A stretch of 64,000 nt of DNA from Amphritea atlantica. Lineage in GTDB: Bacteria > Pseudomonadota > Gammaproteobacteria > Pseudomonadales > Balneatricaceae. Within the stretch, counting starts at the first letter, position 1. The number at the start of each line of letters is the position of its first letter. The translations under genes and the position numbers were made by a program. The notes beneath the pieces were generated by a model that had not been told where the DNA came from, did no database searches, and worked only from the letters and a program-made list of their open reading frames with translations. This document shows, piece after piece, positions 45,816 to 54,920 of this stretch. The stretch covers positions 241,077 to 305,076 of the forward strand of contig CP073345.1 of NCBI GenBank assembly GCA_024397875.1. The letters are read 5' to 3'.

Positions 45816-46265
45816 TTAATAGGTTTTATAGGGCAGAAATTTACCCGAAAAGACGACATTCACCCGGTCGCCGTTGGGATTGGGTTCCCGTTGAATATCC
45901 ATTGAGAAGTCGATAGCACTCATGATGCCATCGCCAAACTCTTCATGGATCAGCTCTTTAATCGTCATACCGTAGACACTCACCAGCTCATACCAGCGAT
46001 AGATCAGCGGATCGGTCGGCACCTCGGTCGGCAAAGAGCCCTTATATGGGGTAATCTGCAGCCAGGCGATCGCCTCATCACTCAGACCAAACAGCTCGCC
46101 CACCGTCGCGGCCTGCTCCTTATCTAAGGCCATCTGGCCCAGACATGCGGCCGTCGTCCATTCTTTCGACAGGCCTATCGCGTCGGCCACTTCACTCCAT
46201 TTAATGCCTTTGCCGACTTTCGCAGCCATAATAGCGGCGGTGACTTCTTCCCGGTTGCTAATCAT
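45816..46265 (-). CDS. cynS: Cyanate hydratase (cyanase)
   Basis: Decomposes cyanate with bicarbonate to ammonia and CO2, giving nitrogen supply and detoxification. Seen: the catalytic block IYRWYELVSVYGMTIKELIHEEFGDGIMSAIDF with Arg, Glu and Ser in the positions of E. coli Arg96, Glu99 and Ser122 (quoted here by family; 149 residues against 156). The N-terminal helical domain has GLSKEWTTAACLGQ. A GAGGAG ribosome site precedes the ATG. It is third in a unit after an FNT channel and a PP2C-kinase gene, 29 bases behind the latter. Confidence 0.95.
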   Translation of the reverse strand: MISNREEVTAAIMAAKVGKGIKWSEVADAIGLSKEWTTAACLGQMALDKEQAATVGELFGLSDEAIAWLQITPYKGSLPTEVPTDPLIYRWYELVSVYGMTIKELIHEEFGDGIMSAIDFSMDIQREPNPNGDRVNVVFSGKFLPYKTY

Positions 46266-46294
46266 AGGTCACTCCTCAGGTTTCATTTAAGTAG

Positions 46295-48028
46295 TCATTG
46301 ATTGTTGAGTTGCACCAGCAAAAACAACACCACCAGTGTTAGCAGAAAAGAGACCGATCTCCAGAACAGCAGAGGATTTCTCTCTATCAGTGGTGGCTGA
46401 TTGCGGCGCAGATAGTTGTGGTTAGGTTTACGCAGGTCATAAACAAATTCGGAGATTTCTGCGGTGCGTTTGTAGGGGTTTGGCTGCAGCGCTTTCTGCA
46501 ACGTGACGTCGATCCAGTTAGGAATCGCTTTTTCCTCATCAAGTACCGACTGATAAGAGAGTTTTCGTTGTGCTGCCGCAGTTGTGCACTTTGCTACCTG
46601 ACTGCCATAGGGAAAACGCCCCGAGAGCATATGGTAAGCAATAACCGCCAGCGAAAAGAGATCAGACCGGGTAGAGATGACTTCCCCGACAAAATACTCC
46701 GGCGCCATATACAACGCCGTACCGGGAAGCCCGGTCTGTTCCAGGGTATTTTCAGCTTCAACAATACCGGCAACATGAACCGCACCAAAATCGATAATTT
46801 TCACGGTGCCATTACTGTCGATCATCACATTTTCAGGGCGCAGATCCTGATGCAGAATCTCTTTACGGTGCATCGCCTGCAAACCCAGCGCTATCTGTTC
46901 GATCATAATCCGGACAGTTTCAATATCAGGATCGGGATTATCGATCAGCCACTGGGCCAGTGTCTGACCTTCAATATATTCAGTCACCGTGTAGAGATAT
47001 TTTCGCTTTCGGCTTTGTAAGCCTGCCTTCATAACATGGGCACTATTGATACGTCGCGCAACCCACTCTTCCATCAGAAAACGTTCCAGATAGGCAGGGT
47101 CATCACTCTGAGACACCGACGGAATTTTTATAACAACCCGGGTATTAGTGTCGGAATCTTCAGCAAGGTAAACATGACTACGACTGTTCGCATGTAGCTC
47201 TCGCAAGATCAGGTAACCGTCAAACACCTCGCGAGCATGTAACAAAGGCGGTAGCTCCAGTTCCTCTACCTGTTGCTTTAACGTACTTTCGAGCTGTTGT
47301 GGCAGTTGGTCTACCCGCGCAATCTGCAGGGTAAGGTTATCATCACTGCCATTTCCCATTGCCTGCTTAACAATGATCTCTGCGGCCTTATTGAGGTCAT
47401 CAGCATAGTCCTGCAGAGCTTGAAAAATAAACGGGGTTTCTATGAACTCATACACACCATCAGTACATAACAGATAGATATCTCCTTCATGCAGGGTGGA
47501 GACCTGATAATCCAGTTCCATATCAATACTGATGCCTAATGCACGACTGAGATAACTCTTCTCTTTAGAAATCCAGGCGCGGTGATCCTTGGTCAGCGTT
47601 TCCATACCATCGCCGCGTAAACGATAGATCCGGCTATCGCCAATATGGAAAATATGCAGGCTGGAAGCTTTGAAAACGGCGGCACTCAGGGTACAGACAT
47701 AACCTTTATCTTTGTTGAAACGATATTCTGAGCGCTGTGTCTGTGAGAATAACCAGCCATTGATAGATCCCAGCACACGTTCGCCAGACGTACGCACTGA
47801 CCATGCATCGGAAGTGCAGTAATAATCGCTGAGAAAGCTCTTTACAGCCGTCTCACTGGCGATCTGGCTGACATCACTGCTACTGATACCATCAGCAAGA
47901 GCCAGAGCAACACCTTTCAGGCTGAGCTGAGGTTCTTTAGGAATATAGGCGCCATGAAAGTCCTGGTTCAGCGCCTTTAAGCCTTTATCACTGAACTGAC
48001 CTGTGGTTATTTTTAGATGCGAATTCAT
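46295..48028 (-). CDS. Bifunctional PP2C phosphatase / Ser-Thr protein kinase
   Basis: Protein of 577 residues. N-terminal PP2C phosphatase (about 5-240): ALNQDFHGAY, ALADGISSS, HIGDSRIYRL and LCTDGVYE with metal-ligand aspartates. C-terminal protein kinase (about 265-530): degenerate glycine loop, ATP lysine in VVIKIPS, catalytic ILHQDLRPENVMID, metal site IDFG, and APEYFVG. One transmembrane segment closes the protein (LLTLVVLFLLVQL). In several gammaproteobacteria such fusions accompany nitrate/nitrite transport genes; here the partner is an FNT channel with cyanase. It may switch the channel by phosphorylation (inference). Confidence 0.88.
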   Translation of the reverse strand: MNSHLKITTGQFSDKGLKALNQDFHGAYIPKEPQLSLKGVALALADGISSSDVSQIASETAVKSFLSDYYCTSDAWSVRTSGERVLGSINGWLFSQTQRSEYRFNKDKGYVCTLSAAVFKASSLHIFHIGDSRIYRLRGDGMETLTKDHRAWISKEKSYLSRALGISIDMELDYQVSTLHEGDIYLLCTDGVYEFIETPFIFQALQDYADDLNKAAEIIVKQAMGNGSDDNLTLQIARVDQLPQQLESTLKQQVEELELPPLLHAREVFDGYLILRELHANSRSHVYLAEDSDTNTRVVIKIPSVSQSDDPAYLERFLMEEWVARRINSAHVMKAGLQSRKRKYLYTVTEYIEGQTLAQWLIDNPDPDIETVRIMIEQIALGLQAMHRKEILHQDLRPENVMIDSNGTVKIIDFGAVHVAGIVEAENTLEQTGLPGTALYMAPEYFVGEVISTRSDLFSLAVIAYHMLSGRFPYGSQVAKCTTAAAQRKLSYQSVLDEEKAIPNWIDVTLQKALQPNPYKRTAEISEFVYDLRKPNHNYLRRNQPPLIERNPLLFWRSVSFLLTLVVLFLLVQLNNQ

Positions 48029-48143
48029 GACCGAAGCACTCTGGTTGCTCGAGGGAATATATTAACCAAATATCCAGTCAGAAAATCCCAGCGGTCAGAA
48101 AGACCACCGGGATTCAGGTAACTGTCGGGCAGTAATAGGAAGA

Positions 48144-48980
48144 TTACAGAGCCGCTACAGTTTTAACTCCAGCGACTTTCCGCTCTTTACTGGTTTTCAC
48201 GTGCGTCAGGTAAAGAGGCAGACCCACCAGCAGGAAGCCACCCGCCAGGTTACCCAGAGCCGTTGGAATCTCGTTCCAGATCAGGTATTCCATGACAGTG
48301 AAGTCACCACCCATGATCATAGAGAACGGGAACAGGAACATGTTAACAATTGAGTGCTCAAAGCCCATGAAGAAGAAGAGCATGATCGGCATCCACATCG
48401 CAGCCATTTTAGCACCCGCAGAAGTAGAGATCATCGCACCAACAACACCCATGGACACCATCCAGTTACACAGCATGCCGCGAATAAAGATTGTAAACCA
48501 CCCACCAACACCCTGAGCCTGATAGCCAAGTGTTCGGGCTTCACCTATCTTGCTTACTTTTTCAGCAAGCACACCACCATCTGTCTGGTAGCCATAAGTC
48601 AGAATAAACGAAGCGAAGAAAGCAACCATCAGTGCGCCAGACAGGTTACCGAGGAATACCAGACCCCAGTTACGCATCAGGCCACTCATGGTACAGCCAG
48701 GACGTTTATCAATCAGCGCCAGAGGAACCAGTGTAAATACACCTGTAAGAAGGTCAAACTTACACAGGTAAAGCATGATAAATCCAACGGGGAAAAGCAG
48801 CGCACCTATCAGTGGGATACCCGTTTTAACGGCTACAGTGATGGCAAAAAAAGCTGCTAACGCCAGAATCGCGCCCGCCATAAAAGCCCGGATATAAGTG
48901 TCTTTGGTGGACATAAAGATTTTCTGTTCACCTGAGTCGACCATTTTGGTCGCAAACTCACTCGGTTCTAAGTAAGCCAT
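48144..48980 (-). CDS. Formate/nitrite transporter (FNT) family channel
   Basis: Inner-membrane pentameric anion channel of 278 residues with six segments. Family features: AGAILALAAFFAITVAVKTG, the P-loop region FPVGFIMLYLCKFDLLTGVF, RNWGLVFLGNLSGALMVAF, GMLCNWMVSMGV and GFEHSIVNMFLFPFSMIMG (the conserved His). Known members carry formate, nitrite or hydrosulfide. The operon with cyanase suggests nitrite or cyanate, while formate cannot be excluded. It leads a three-gene unit with the kinase and cynS. Confidence 0.9.
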   Translation of the reverse strand: MAYLEPSEFATKMVDSGEQKIFMSTKDTYIRAFMAGAILALAAFFAITVAVKTGIPLIGALLFPVGFIMLYLCKFDLLTGVFTLVPLALIDKRPGCTMSGLMRNWGLVFLGNLSGALMVAFFASFILTYGYQTDGGVLAEKVSKIGEARTLGYQAQGVGGWFTIFIRGMLCNWMVSMGVVGAMISTSAGAKMAAMWMPIMLFFFMGFEHSIVNMFLFPFSMIMGGDFTVMEYLIWNEIPTALGNLAGGFLLVGLPLYLTHVKTSKERKVAGVKTVAAL

Positions 48981-49339
48981 AGTTTTGCCTCATTTAATTA
49001 AGTAAAGTTTTCTCTCAAATCGGTCAGTTGCGTCCTGCGAAAAAAAAAGCGCCCACCCCTCTACCACCTCAAGTGATAAGGAATGGACGCCTTTGTCCGA
49101 ATTTTCTAAGTTGTATGCGCCGCATACCAGCTACGACAAACAGATCACTGCAGAATTAGTACCAAATAAAAATAAAACAAACAAAAACAAGAACTTAAAA
49201 ACAAACCCCATTAGGAAAAACTCAATAATCGCTATTAAATGGTGCAAGTGCACAATGAAAGTGCGCCAAACGCCTGCTGCTGCGATCCATAGCGCAGCCG
49301 CCTGTAAATCCGGTCAGCCCCTCGGTTTCCCGGGAGCAT
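48981..49339. promoter_or_regulatory. Gap upstream of the FNT gene
   Basis: The gap is AT-rich near 49150-49220 and has no supported gene. A dyad GTATGCGCCGCATAC (49110-49124) and GTGCA-AG-TGCAC (49241-49252) are visible and could be operators. An 82-codon plus-strand frame is low-complexity Lys/Asn and is rejected. Confidence 0.35.
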
Positions 49340-49380
49340 AAAAAAGCCCCGCTAACGCTGCAACAGAGATTAGCAGGGCT
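49340..49380 (-). terminator. Terminator of the tsx-like/permease operon
   Basis: On the minus strand AGCCCTGCTAA pairs with TTAGCGGGGCT (one mismatch) around a 14-base loop, followed by TTTTTT. Confidence 0.75.
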
Positions 49381-49396
49381 TAAGAGATCAGATGAT

Positions 49397-50740
49397 TTAC
49401 TCCTCGACGGTTTCTTCCGGCAATACCAGACTGAGAATAATCGCAACCAGACCTCCGGTTGTGATCGGGGAGCTAAAGACACTCTGAACCATCCTGGGTA
49501 GCTGATCCAGCAAACCCGGTGTCATGGTGACCCCTAACCCCATGCCAAAGGCAACCGCCATAATCAGCAGTTTGCGCCGGTCGAGGTTTTCAGATGCGAT
49601 GATTTTAATCCCGGCAGCCGCAACGGTACCAAACATCACCAGGGTTGCGCCCCCTAATACCGGTTTTGGAATCTGTTGCAAAACACCGCCTATCATGGGG
49701 AACAGTCCCAGCAGTATCAGAATCCCACCGATATACAGGGCGATGTGTTTGCTGGCCACACCGGTTAACTGAATGACACCGTTGTTCTGACTGAAAGTGG
49801 TATTGGGAAAAGTATTAAACACCGCCGCCAGAAATGAGTTAAAGCCATCGGCGAACACCCCTCCCCGGACCCGGGAGATATACTCCTCACCCGCGATAGG
49901 CTGCTTGGAAACCATGCAGTTGGCCGTAATATCACCGGTCGACTCTATCGCCGTAATCATATAGATCAGCGCAATCGGCAGGAATGCACTCCAGTCAAAA
50001 GAGAAACCATATTTAAAGGGAACAGGGATACTGATGGCGGCCAGACTGCCAAGATTGGCAAAACTGATCTTGCCCATAAATCCGGCGATGATCATCCCGA
50101 TCACAAGACCGATCACGATGGATGACAGACGGACCCAGCTATTGCTGGAGCGGTTCAGGACAATAATGCTAACCAGCACAATACCGCCCAGCAGCAGATT
50201 AACCGGATCACCAAAATCTTCAGCTTTAAAGCCACCCGCCAGATCGGTCATACCCACCTTTATCAGACTCGTGCCAATAATCGTAATCACGATACCAGTG
50301 ACCAGAGGGGTAATCACCCGCTTCAGTTTATGGATAAACTGACTGAGAAAAATCTCAATAAAGGCGCCCAGCATACAGACCCCAAAGATAAGGGAGAGAA
50401 TCTCATCGGGACCACCGCCCTGCCCTTTAGCGATAAAGCCTGCCGCCAGTACCGAACTGAGGAACGCAAAGCTGGTGCCCTGCACACAGATCATCCCGGC
50501 TCCCATTCCCAGCGGGCGTTTAGCCTGAATAATGGTGCCCACACCGGACACGATCAGCGCCATGCTGATCAGATAGGGGACATGCTCCCCCAACCCCAGC
50601 ACCCCGCCAATAATGAGTGTCGGGGTGATAATACCGATAAAGCTTGCCAGAACATGCTGTAAAGCCGCGAAGCCTGATTCTAGGACTCCGGGGACAGCGT
50701 CCAGCGGATAGATCAGGTCGTTAGAGTGCTGTGTCGACAT
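49397..50740 (-). CDS. NCS2 family nucleobase (xanthine/urate or uracil) permease
   Basis: Nucleobase:proton symporter of 447 residues with about 14 membrane segments. Seen: GFAALQHVLASFIGIITPTLIIGG, MGAGMICVQGTSFAF, the segment-8 motif ITAIESTGDITANC, the segment-10 motif FSQNNGVIQLTGVASKHI, and GGATLVMFGTVAAAGIKI. The ESTGD and QNNGV motifs are those of the xanthine/urate branch rather than UraA. It follows a Tsx-like porin gene by 55 bases, so both membranes are served by one operon. Confidence 0.9.
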   Translation of the reverse strand: MSTQHSNDLIYPLDAVPGVLESGFAALQHVLASFIGIITPTLIIGGVLGLGEHVPYLISMALIVSGVGTIIQAKRPLGMGAGMICVQGTSFAFLSSVLAAGFIAKGQGGGPDEILSLIFGVCMLGAFIEIFLSQFIHKLKRVITPLVTGIVITIIGTSLIKVGMTDLAGGFKAEDFGDPVNLLLGGIVLVSIIVLNRSSNSWVRLSSIVIGLVIGMIIAGFMGKISFANLGSLAAISIPVPFKYGFSFDWSAFLPIALIYMITAIESTGDITANCMVSKQPIAGEEYISRVRGGVFADGFNSFLAAVFNTFPNTTFSQNNGVIQLTGVASKHIALYIGGILILLGLFPMIGGVLQQIPKPVLGGATLVMFGTVAAAGIKIIASENLDRRKLLIMAVAFGMGLGVTMTPGLLDQLPRMVQSVFSSPITTGGLVAIILSLVLPEETVEE

Positions 50741-50795
50741 AAGGCCTCCTTCGAACGGCAGGGCTGAAGCACCCTGCGTCTATTTAAATATATAC

Positions 50796-51512
50796 TCAGA
50801 AGTGCCATTTCAGCAGCAGAGAAGCGCAACGTTCATCGGTAGTACTACCGTACTTGTTGTTCCAGTAGGCATACTCGACACCCACATAGAGCGGCGATTT
50901 CAATCCCAGATTTTTACCGGCATTCCATTTAATCTGAGGGGTGAAGTTCATCTCAGACTCATTGCTATCGCTGCTGGTACTCCAGTCAAGGAAACCGTCG
51001 ATCAGAAACTCCTGGTTTCCCGCTTCGATCGGATATGCCCAGGTCAGCGTCAGCTGCTCATCATTATCAGCAAGATCGTTATAGGCCTTATAAACACTGG
51101 CATTAAAATATCGGAAACCGGGCACATCCAGACTAATGCTCAGACCATACAGATAGTTATCGAAGCCATCGCCCGCTTCCCAGGTGCCGGTCAGGAAAAC
51201 ATCCTTAACCGGCCCAAAGGAGAGATCACTACCGCTCAGATAGCCCAGACTCAGGCGTGGAGAAAACTCGCCATAATAACTGCTGTCCCCGTCTTCAGGC
51301 AGGGTGCGATCGATAAACAAAAAGGTATCGCCCCAGTTATGCCCGGTCGCATTTTCCAGCGTTACGACATCCATATTGCCGGTCGGTGTGAATTTGTAAT
51401 CGTCACCTTTCAGATAACTGAGACTGGTATTGGTCCAGAGCATCTCTGCAGAAGCAGGAGTAGCAATAAATACGCTTGTGGTCAGCGCGGCCAGTGCGAG
51501 TGTGCGTTTCAT
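50796..51512 (-). CDS. Tsx-like nucleoside-specific outer-membrane channel
   Basis: Outer-membrane protein of about 238 residues. Signal peptide (ATPASA-EMLW), alternating beta-strands rich in Tyr, Trp and Asp, a Tsx-type N-terminus MLWTNTSLSYLKGDDYKF, HNWGDTFLFIDRT, and a terminal LLLKWHF ending in Phe, the outer-membrane insertion signal. The Tsx family passes nucleosides. It is the first gene before an NCS2 permease. I use the ATG at 51512; starts at 51521 or 51524 are also possible. Confidence 0.88.
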   Translation of the reverse strand: MKRTLALAALTTSVFIATPASAEMLWTNTSLSYLKGDDYKFTPTGNMDVVTLENATGHNWGDTFLFIDRTLPEDGDSSYYGEFSPRLSLGYLSGSDLSFGPVKDVFLTGTWEAGDGFDNYLYGLSISLDVPGFRYFNASVYKAYNDLADNDEQLTLTWAYPIEAGNQEFLIDGFLDWSTSSDSNESEMNFTPQIKWNAGKNLGLKSPLYVGVEYAYWNNKYGSTTDERCASLLLKWHF

Positions 51513-51590
51513 AGTGGTCATCATCCCATTACATCGTTGAATAAATTTAAACCGTCCGACAGGACTGATTAGCACTACCTCAGCAAAAAC

Positions 51591-51606
51591 CTGGCCAAGT
51601 GGTCAG
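51591..51606. promoter_or_regulatory. Candidate operator upstream of the tsx-like gene
   Basis: CTGGCCAAGTGGTCAG is an inverted repeat (CTG-CCA / TGG-CAG with one mismatch pair), 79 bases before the start. It resembles GntR- or TetR-type operators. Regulator unknown. Confidence 0.3.
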
Positions 51607-51853
51607 AAAAACAGAGTATTAACTTTAATCTCTTTTACAAACAGTGAGTTAAAAAACAAACTTTCAAGATCCGCCCCGCTCACATCGTGAGCCGCAGCGC
51701 ATCATTGTAAGGCGGATACCGAGACCTGATTACAAAAAATGTTTACTTATAGTGCAGAGAATGCACACAAAATATTAATATATTGAATACAAATTAAGGC
51801 GTCATAGAACAAAATCACCCAATTCAGGCTGCTCTTCAACAACATACAGACAC

Positions 51854-51890
51854 AAAAAAACCCCGGTTCTCTGCAGAAGAGAAGCGGGGC
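51854..51890 (-). terminator. Terminator upstream of tsx-like gene (ends a minus-strand RNA)
   Basis: On the minus strand CCCCG-C-TTCTCTT / AGAGAA-C-CGGGG forms a long stem, followed by seven T. The nearest annotated upstream gene is dddR, whose stop is 430 bases away, so it may end a long 3' UTR or a separate small RNA. Confidence 0.8.
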
Positions 51891-52107
51891 TCTATTAAAA
51901 TAAGTACTCTCCGGAGGTCCAACAATGACCGAAGGCCATTACAGCATAGTCTTTTTAGACGATGGCCCCCGGGTCAGTCATACAACGACATATAACCGAA
52001 TCCGGTTCGAAGACGCTCTGACTCGCTCGAGGCGGACATGCTGCGGCGATCAAAAATAATCCTTTGCAGGCTTTATACAGGTTCAGCGAGTTGAATGTCA
52101 TCAATCT
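51854..52107 (-). ncRNA. Candidate small RNA or structured dddR 3' UTR
   Basis: Minus-strand DNA downstream of a TATAAT (52114-52119) contains a series of short hairpins: AACCG-GATT-CGGTT, GTCT-AAAA-AGAC (51949-51960), AATGGCC-TTC-GGTCATT (51924-51940) and CTCCGGAG (51909-51916), then the strong terminator. Four GGA triplets occur, reminiscent of CsrA/RsmA-binding RNAs but fewer than usual. An exposed ACCTCC stretch is complementary to Shine-Dalgarno sites. No -35 was found. A plus-strand 44-codon frame (51925-52059) with GGAGGT before it overlaps and is an alternative reading. Confidence 0.3.
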
Positions 52108-52319
52108 AGCCCGATTATATTCGAGCCACTGTAGTCCTCCCTGATTCCTGAAAGGTGACATAGACTTCGACACCTGAATCGGAACATTTTGTGTCGGTCA
52201 CTATCAGTTGCCGTGCAAACAATGGGGCTTTATGCAGGCAACCATCGTTGGTTGCCTTTTCCGGTAACTGGCTTGTCACGCGTTCCGCTGATAACCATTG
52301 GAACCCGTCCATCAGCAAC

Positions 52320-53237
52320 TTATTCAGTAAAGTGGGGAATAATCTGTTCCCGTCCCAGTTCCGCCTCGCCAATGATCCAGGCACGAAATGTTTCTGCATG
52401 GGGATGTTCATACTGATTATCGGGAGATACCAGATAAAAGGCTTCCGACGTAGGTACCCGCTCTTTGAGCGGAGCAACCAGACGACCCGATTCAATCATG
52501 CCAGCGACAAGCGCTGTACGTCCCAGCGCGATGCCTTGCCCGCAAGCAGCCATTTCCAGTGCGGTTATCAGTGTATCAAACTGTAGACCCTGATCAGATT
52601 TAACCTCTTGATGGCCTGTCTGACTGAGCCAGTATCCCCAACCCTCTTCATAGCCCACCACATGCAACAGGTCATGTTCAGCCAGTGCAGCCGGATTATC
52701 CGGTAGTGCATTGCCACTATCAAGTACAGGACTACAGACCGGGATCAACTCATCCCAGGATAAACGGTCAGACCTGAAGCCGCGCCAGTTGCCTTGACCA
52801 TAGCGGATCTTCAGATCCGTATCCTTTTCCCGCTCATCGGGCCAGATATTACTGCTGAAGCGCAAATTAACGTCTGGATGCAGTTTACGAAATTTCCCCA
52901 ACCTGGGCGCCAGCCAGGTCGTAAAGAAAACCAGATTAGTTCTGACCGTCAATAAGCGGGTACGCCCCTTACCGAAAATTTCATCGGTCGCGACGGCCAG
53001 ACGCTGAATCGATTCATGCACTGCGGGCAGATAGGCCATACCCGCCTCGGTCAGTTCCAGCCCCCGGGGTAAACGCTTAAACAGGGTTACCCCCAGTTGC
53101 GATTCGAGTCCTTTTATCTGCTGGCTGATCGCCGCCTGAGTCATATTCAACTCAGTGGCGGCCTGGGTAAAATTCAAATGCCTGGCTGAAACCTCAAAAG
53201 AGCGCAGCCAGTTGAGAGGCGGTAATCTTTTTTTCAA
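52320..53237 (-). CDS. dddR: LysR-family regulator of the DMSP cluster (DddR-like)
   Basis: GcvA-type LysR regulator of 305 residues. The N-terminal winged helix-turn-helix is PPLNWLRSFEVSARHLNFTQAATELNMTQAAISQQIK-like (about 6-65), followed by a periplasmic-binding-fold effector domain (about 92-297, PDVNLRFSSNIW, ALEMAACGQGIALG). The position after dddC matches Marinomonas, where DddR activates dddD in response to DMSP products. Here a terminator (53294-53329) separates it from dddC, so it probably has its own promoter. Regulation of dddD is inferred. Confidence 0.85.
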   Translation of the reverse strand: MKKRLPPLNWLRSFEVSARHLNFTQAATELNMTQAAISQQIKGLESQLGVTLFKRLPRGLELTEAGMAYLPAVHESIQRLAVATDEIFGKGRTRLLTVRTNLVFFTTWLAPRLGKFRKLHPDVNLRFSSNIWPDEREKDTDLKIRYGQGNWRGFRSDRLSWDELIPVCSPVLDSGNALPDNPAALAEHDLLHVVGYEEGWGYWLSQTGHQEVKSDQGLQFDTLITALEMAACGQGIALGRTALVAGMIESGRLVAPLKERVPTSEAFYLVSPDNQYEHPHAETFRAWIIGEAELGREQIIPHFTE

Positions 53238-53293
53238 TGTGTTTCCTATAAAAACAGATATCGCAGAGGATCTATTATATATAAGAATAACGC

Positions 53294-53329
53294 AAAAAAG
53301 GCCACATACTCATCGCTGAATATGTGGCC
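53294..53329 (-). terminator. Terminator after dddC
   Basis: On the minus strand a 9-base stem GGCCACATA / TATGTGGCC is followed by TTTTTT, 18 bases after the dddC stop. Confidence 0.85.
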
Positions 53330-53346
53330 AATACGGTGACTATTGG

Positions 53347-54843
53347 TTACTTCATGGTTGGCATTGAGAACTCAACACCTTCACGCACACCCGCAGAAGG
53401 CCAGCGCTGAGTAATCGTCTTACGTTTGCTATAGAAGCGCACACCATCCGGACCATACGCATGCAGGTCACCAAACAGAGAGCGTTTCCAACCGCCGAAA
53501 CTGTGGTAGGCCACGGGTACCGGCAGGGGTACATTGATACCCACCATGCCGACCTGGATGTGATCGGAGAAATAACGGGCAGCTTCGCCATCACGGGTAA
53601 AGATACAGGTACCGTTACCGTATTCATGATCGTCAATCAGCTGCATCGCTTCGTCCATGCTGCTGACGCGCACAACCTGCAGTACCGGCCCGAAGATCTC
53701 TTCCTGGTAACTCTGCATGGCAGGGGTAACGCCATCAATCAGGGTGGCACCGACGAAGAAGCCCTCTTCATAACCGGCAACCTGAGGGTTACGCCCATCA
53801 ATCACGACCCGCGCACCATCGGCTTCCGCACTGTCGATATAACCCACCACTTTCTGCTGGTGCTGACGGGTAATGACCGGGCCGAAATCGTTGCTGCTAT
53901 CACTATAGGCACCCACTTTCAGGGTCTGCATCGCTTCGCTCATTTTAGCGACCAGTGCATCGGCAGCGGCATCACCGACAGCAACGGCGACAGACAGTGC
54001 CATGCAACGCTCACCGGATGAACCAAATGCAGCACCCAGCAGCTGGTTTACCGCATTATCCATGTCGGCATCAGGCATGATAATCGCGTGGTTCTTCGCA
54101 CCACCCAGCGCCTGGCAACGCTTACCATTGGCATTCGCTGTGGTATAGATGTACTCGGCAATCGGTGTAGAACCCACGAAGCTAACCGCTTTGATACGCT
54201 CATCAGTCAGCAGTACATCGACCGCTTCCTTATCACCGTTGACCACGTTTATTACGCCATCCGGCAAGCCTGCTTCCTGCAGCAGCTGGGCGATAAACAG
54301 TGTGGAGCTTGGATCGCGCTCGGATGGTTTCAGAATGAAGGTGTTGCCGCAGGCAATCGCCAGTGGGAACATCCACATCGGCACCATCGCCGGGAAGTTA
54401 AACGGCGTAATACCGGCCACCACACCCAGTGGCTGGAATTCGCTCCAGGAATCGATATTCGGACCGACGTTTTTGCTGTGTTCACCTTTCAGCAGTTCCG
54501 GAATACCACAGGCAAACTCAACGTTTTCAATACCACGCTGCAGCTCACCCGCCGCATCATGGCTGATTTTACCGTGCTCTTCACCGATCATCTCACAGAT
54601 GCGGTCGGCATTCTGTTCCAGCAGTTCCTTAAAGCGGAACATGACCCGGGCACGTTTAATGGCCGGAGTGTTACGCCATGCAGGGAACGCAGCCTGAGCC
54701 GCAGCGATAGCGTCTTCGACGGTGGCTTTAGATGCCAATGCGACCTGCTTGGATGCGGTGCCGGTGGCAGGATTATATATATCCTGGACCCGCGCTGCGT
54801 CGGTGACAATTTGACCGTTGATCAGATGTCCAACTGTGTTCAT
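53347..54843 (-). CDS. dddC: CoA-acylating (methyl)malonate-semialdehyde dehydrogenase, DddC
   Basis: Aldehyde dehydrogenase of 498 residues (MmsA family) that turns malonate semialdehyde, NAD and CoA into acetyl-CoA and CO2, the final step of the DddD route. Seen: ITPFNFPAMVPMWMFPLAIA, KPSERDPS, the catalytic Cys280 in FGSSGERCMALSVAVAVG, the missing general-base Glu typical of the CoA-dependent branch, and FGGWKRSLFGD. It follows dddB by 77 bases. The same enzyme could also serve valine or inositol breakdown, but the context favours DMSP. Confidence 0.92.
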   Translation of the reverse strand: MNTVGHLINGQIVTDAARVQDIYNPATGTASKQVALASKATVEDAIAAAQAAFPAWRNTPAIKRARVMFRFKELLEQNADRICEMIGEEHGKISHDAAGELQRGIENVEFACGIPELLKGEHSKNVGPNIDSWSEFQPLGVVAGITPFNFPAMVPMWMFPLAIACGNTFILKPSERDPSSTLFIAQLLQEAGLPDGVINVVNGDKEAVDVLLTDERIKAVSFVGSTPIAEYIYTTANANGKRCQALGGAKNHAIIMPDADMDNAVNQLLGAAFGSSGERCMALSVAVAVGDAAADALVAKMSEAMQTLKVGAYSDSSNDFGPVITRQHQQKVVGYIDSAEADGARVVIDGRNPQVAGYEEGFFVGATLIDGVTPAMQSYQEEIFGPVLQVVRVSSMDEAMQLIDDHEYGNGTCIFTRDGEAARYFSDHIQVGMVGINVPLPVPVAYHSFGGWKRSLFGDLHAYGPDGVRFYSKRKTITQRWPSAGVREGVEFSMPTMK

Positions 54844-54920
54844 GTGATTTTCCTCAAAGTTGAATCAGGCAGGACTTCGCCTGCCGGTATAGCATAGGGA
54901 GACAATTGCTAAGTTCGGCG

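Noticed and set aside
49093..49341. 82-codon plus-strand frame before the NCS2 terminator
   Set aside because: Lys/Asn low complexity from AT-rich DNA, running into the terminator of the opposite operon.
51925..52059. 44-codon plus-strand frame with an ideal GGAGGT ribosome site
   Set aside because: The ATG lies in a hairpin, the product resembles nothing and composition is not protein-like; the minus-strand RNA reading explains the structure better. Kept only as an alternative.
51955..52495. Two overlapping minus-strand frames around the dddR 3' end (72 and 126 codons)
   Set aside because: One lies in the structured non-coding region and the other shadows dddR in a different frame; no recognisable domain or transposase motif.
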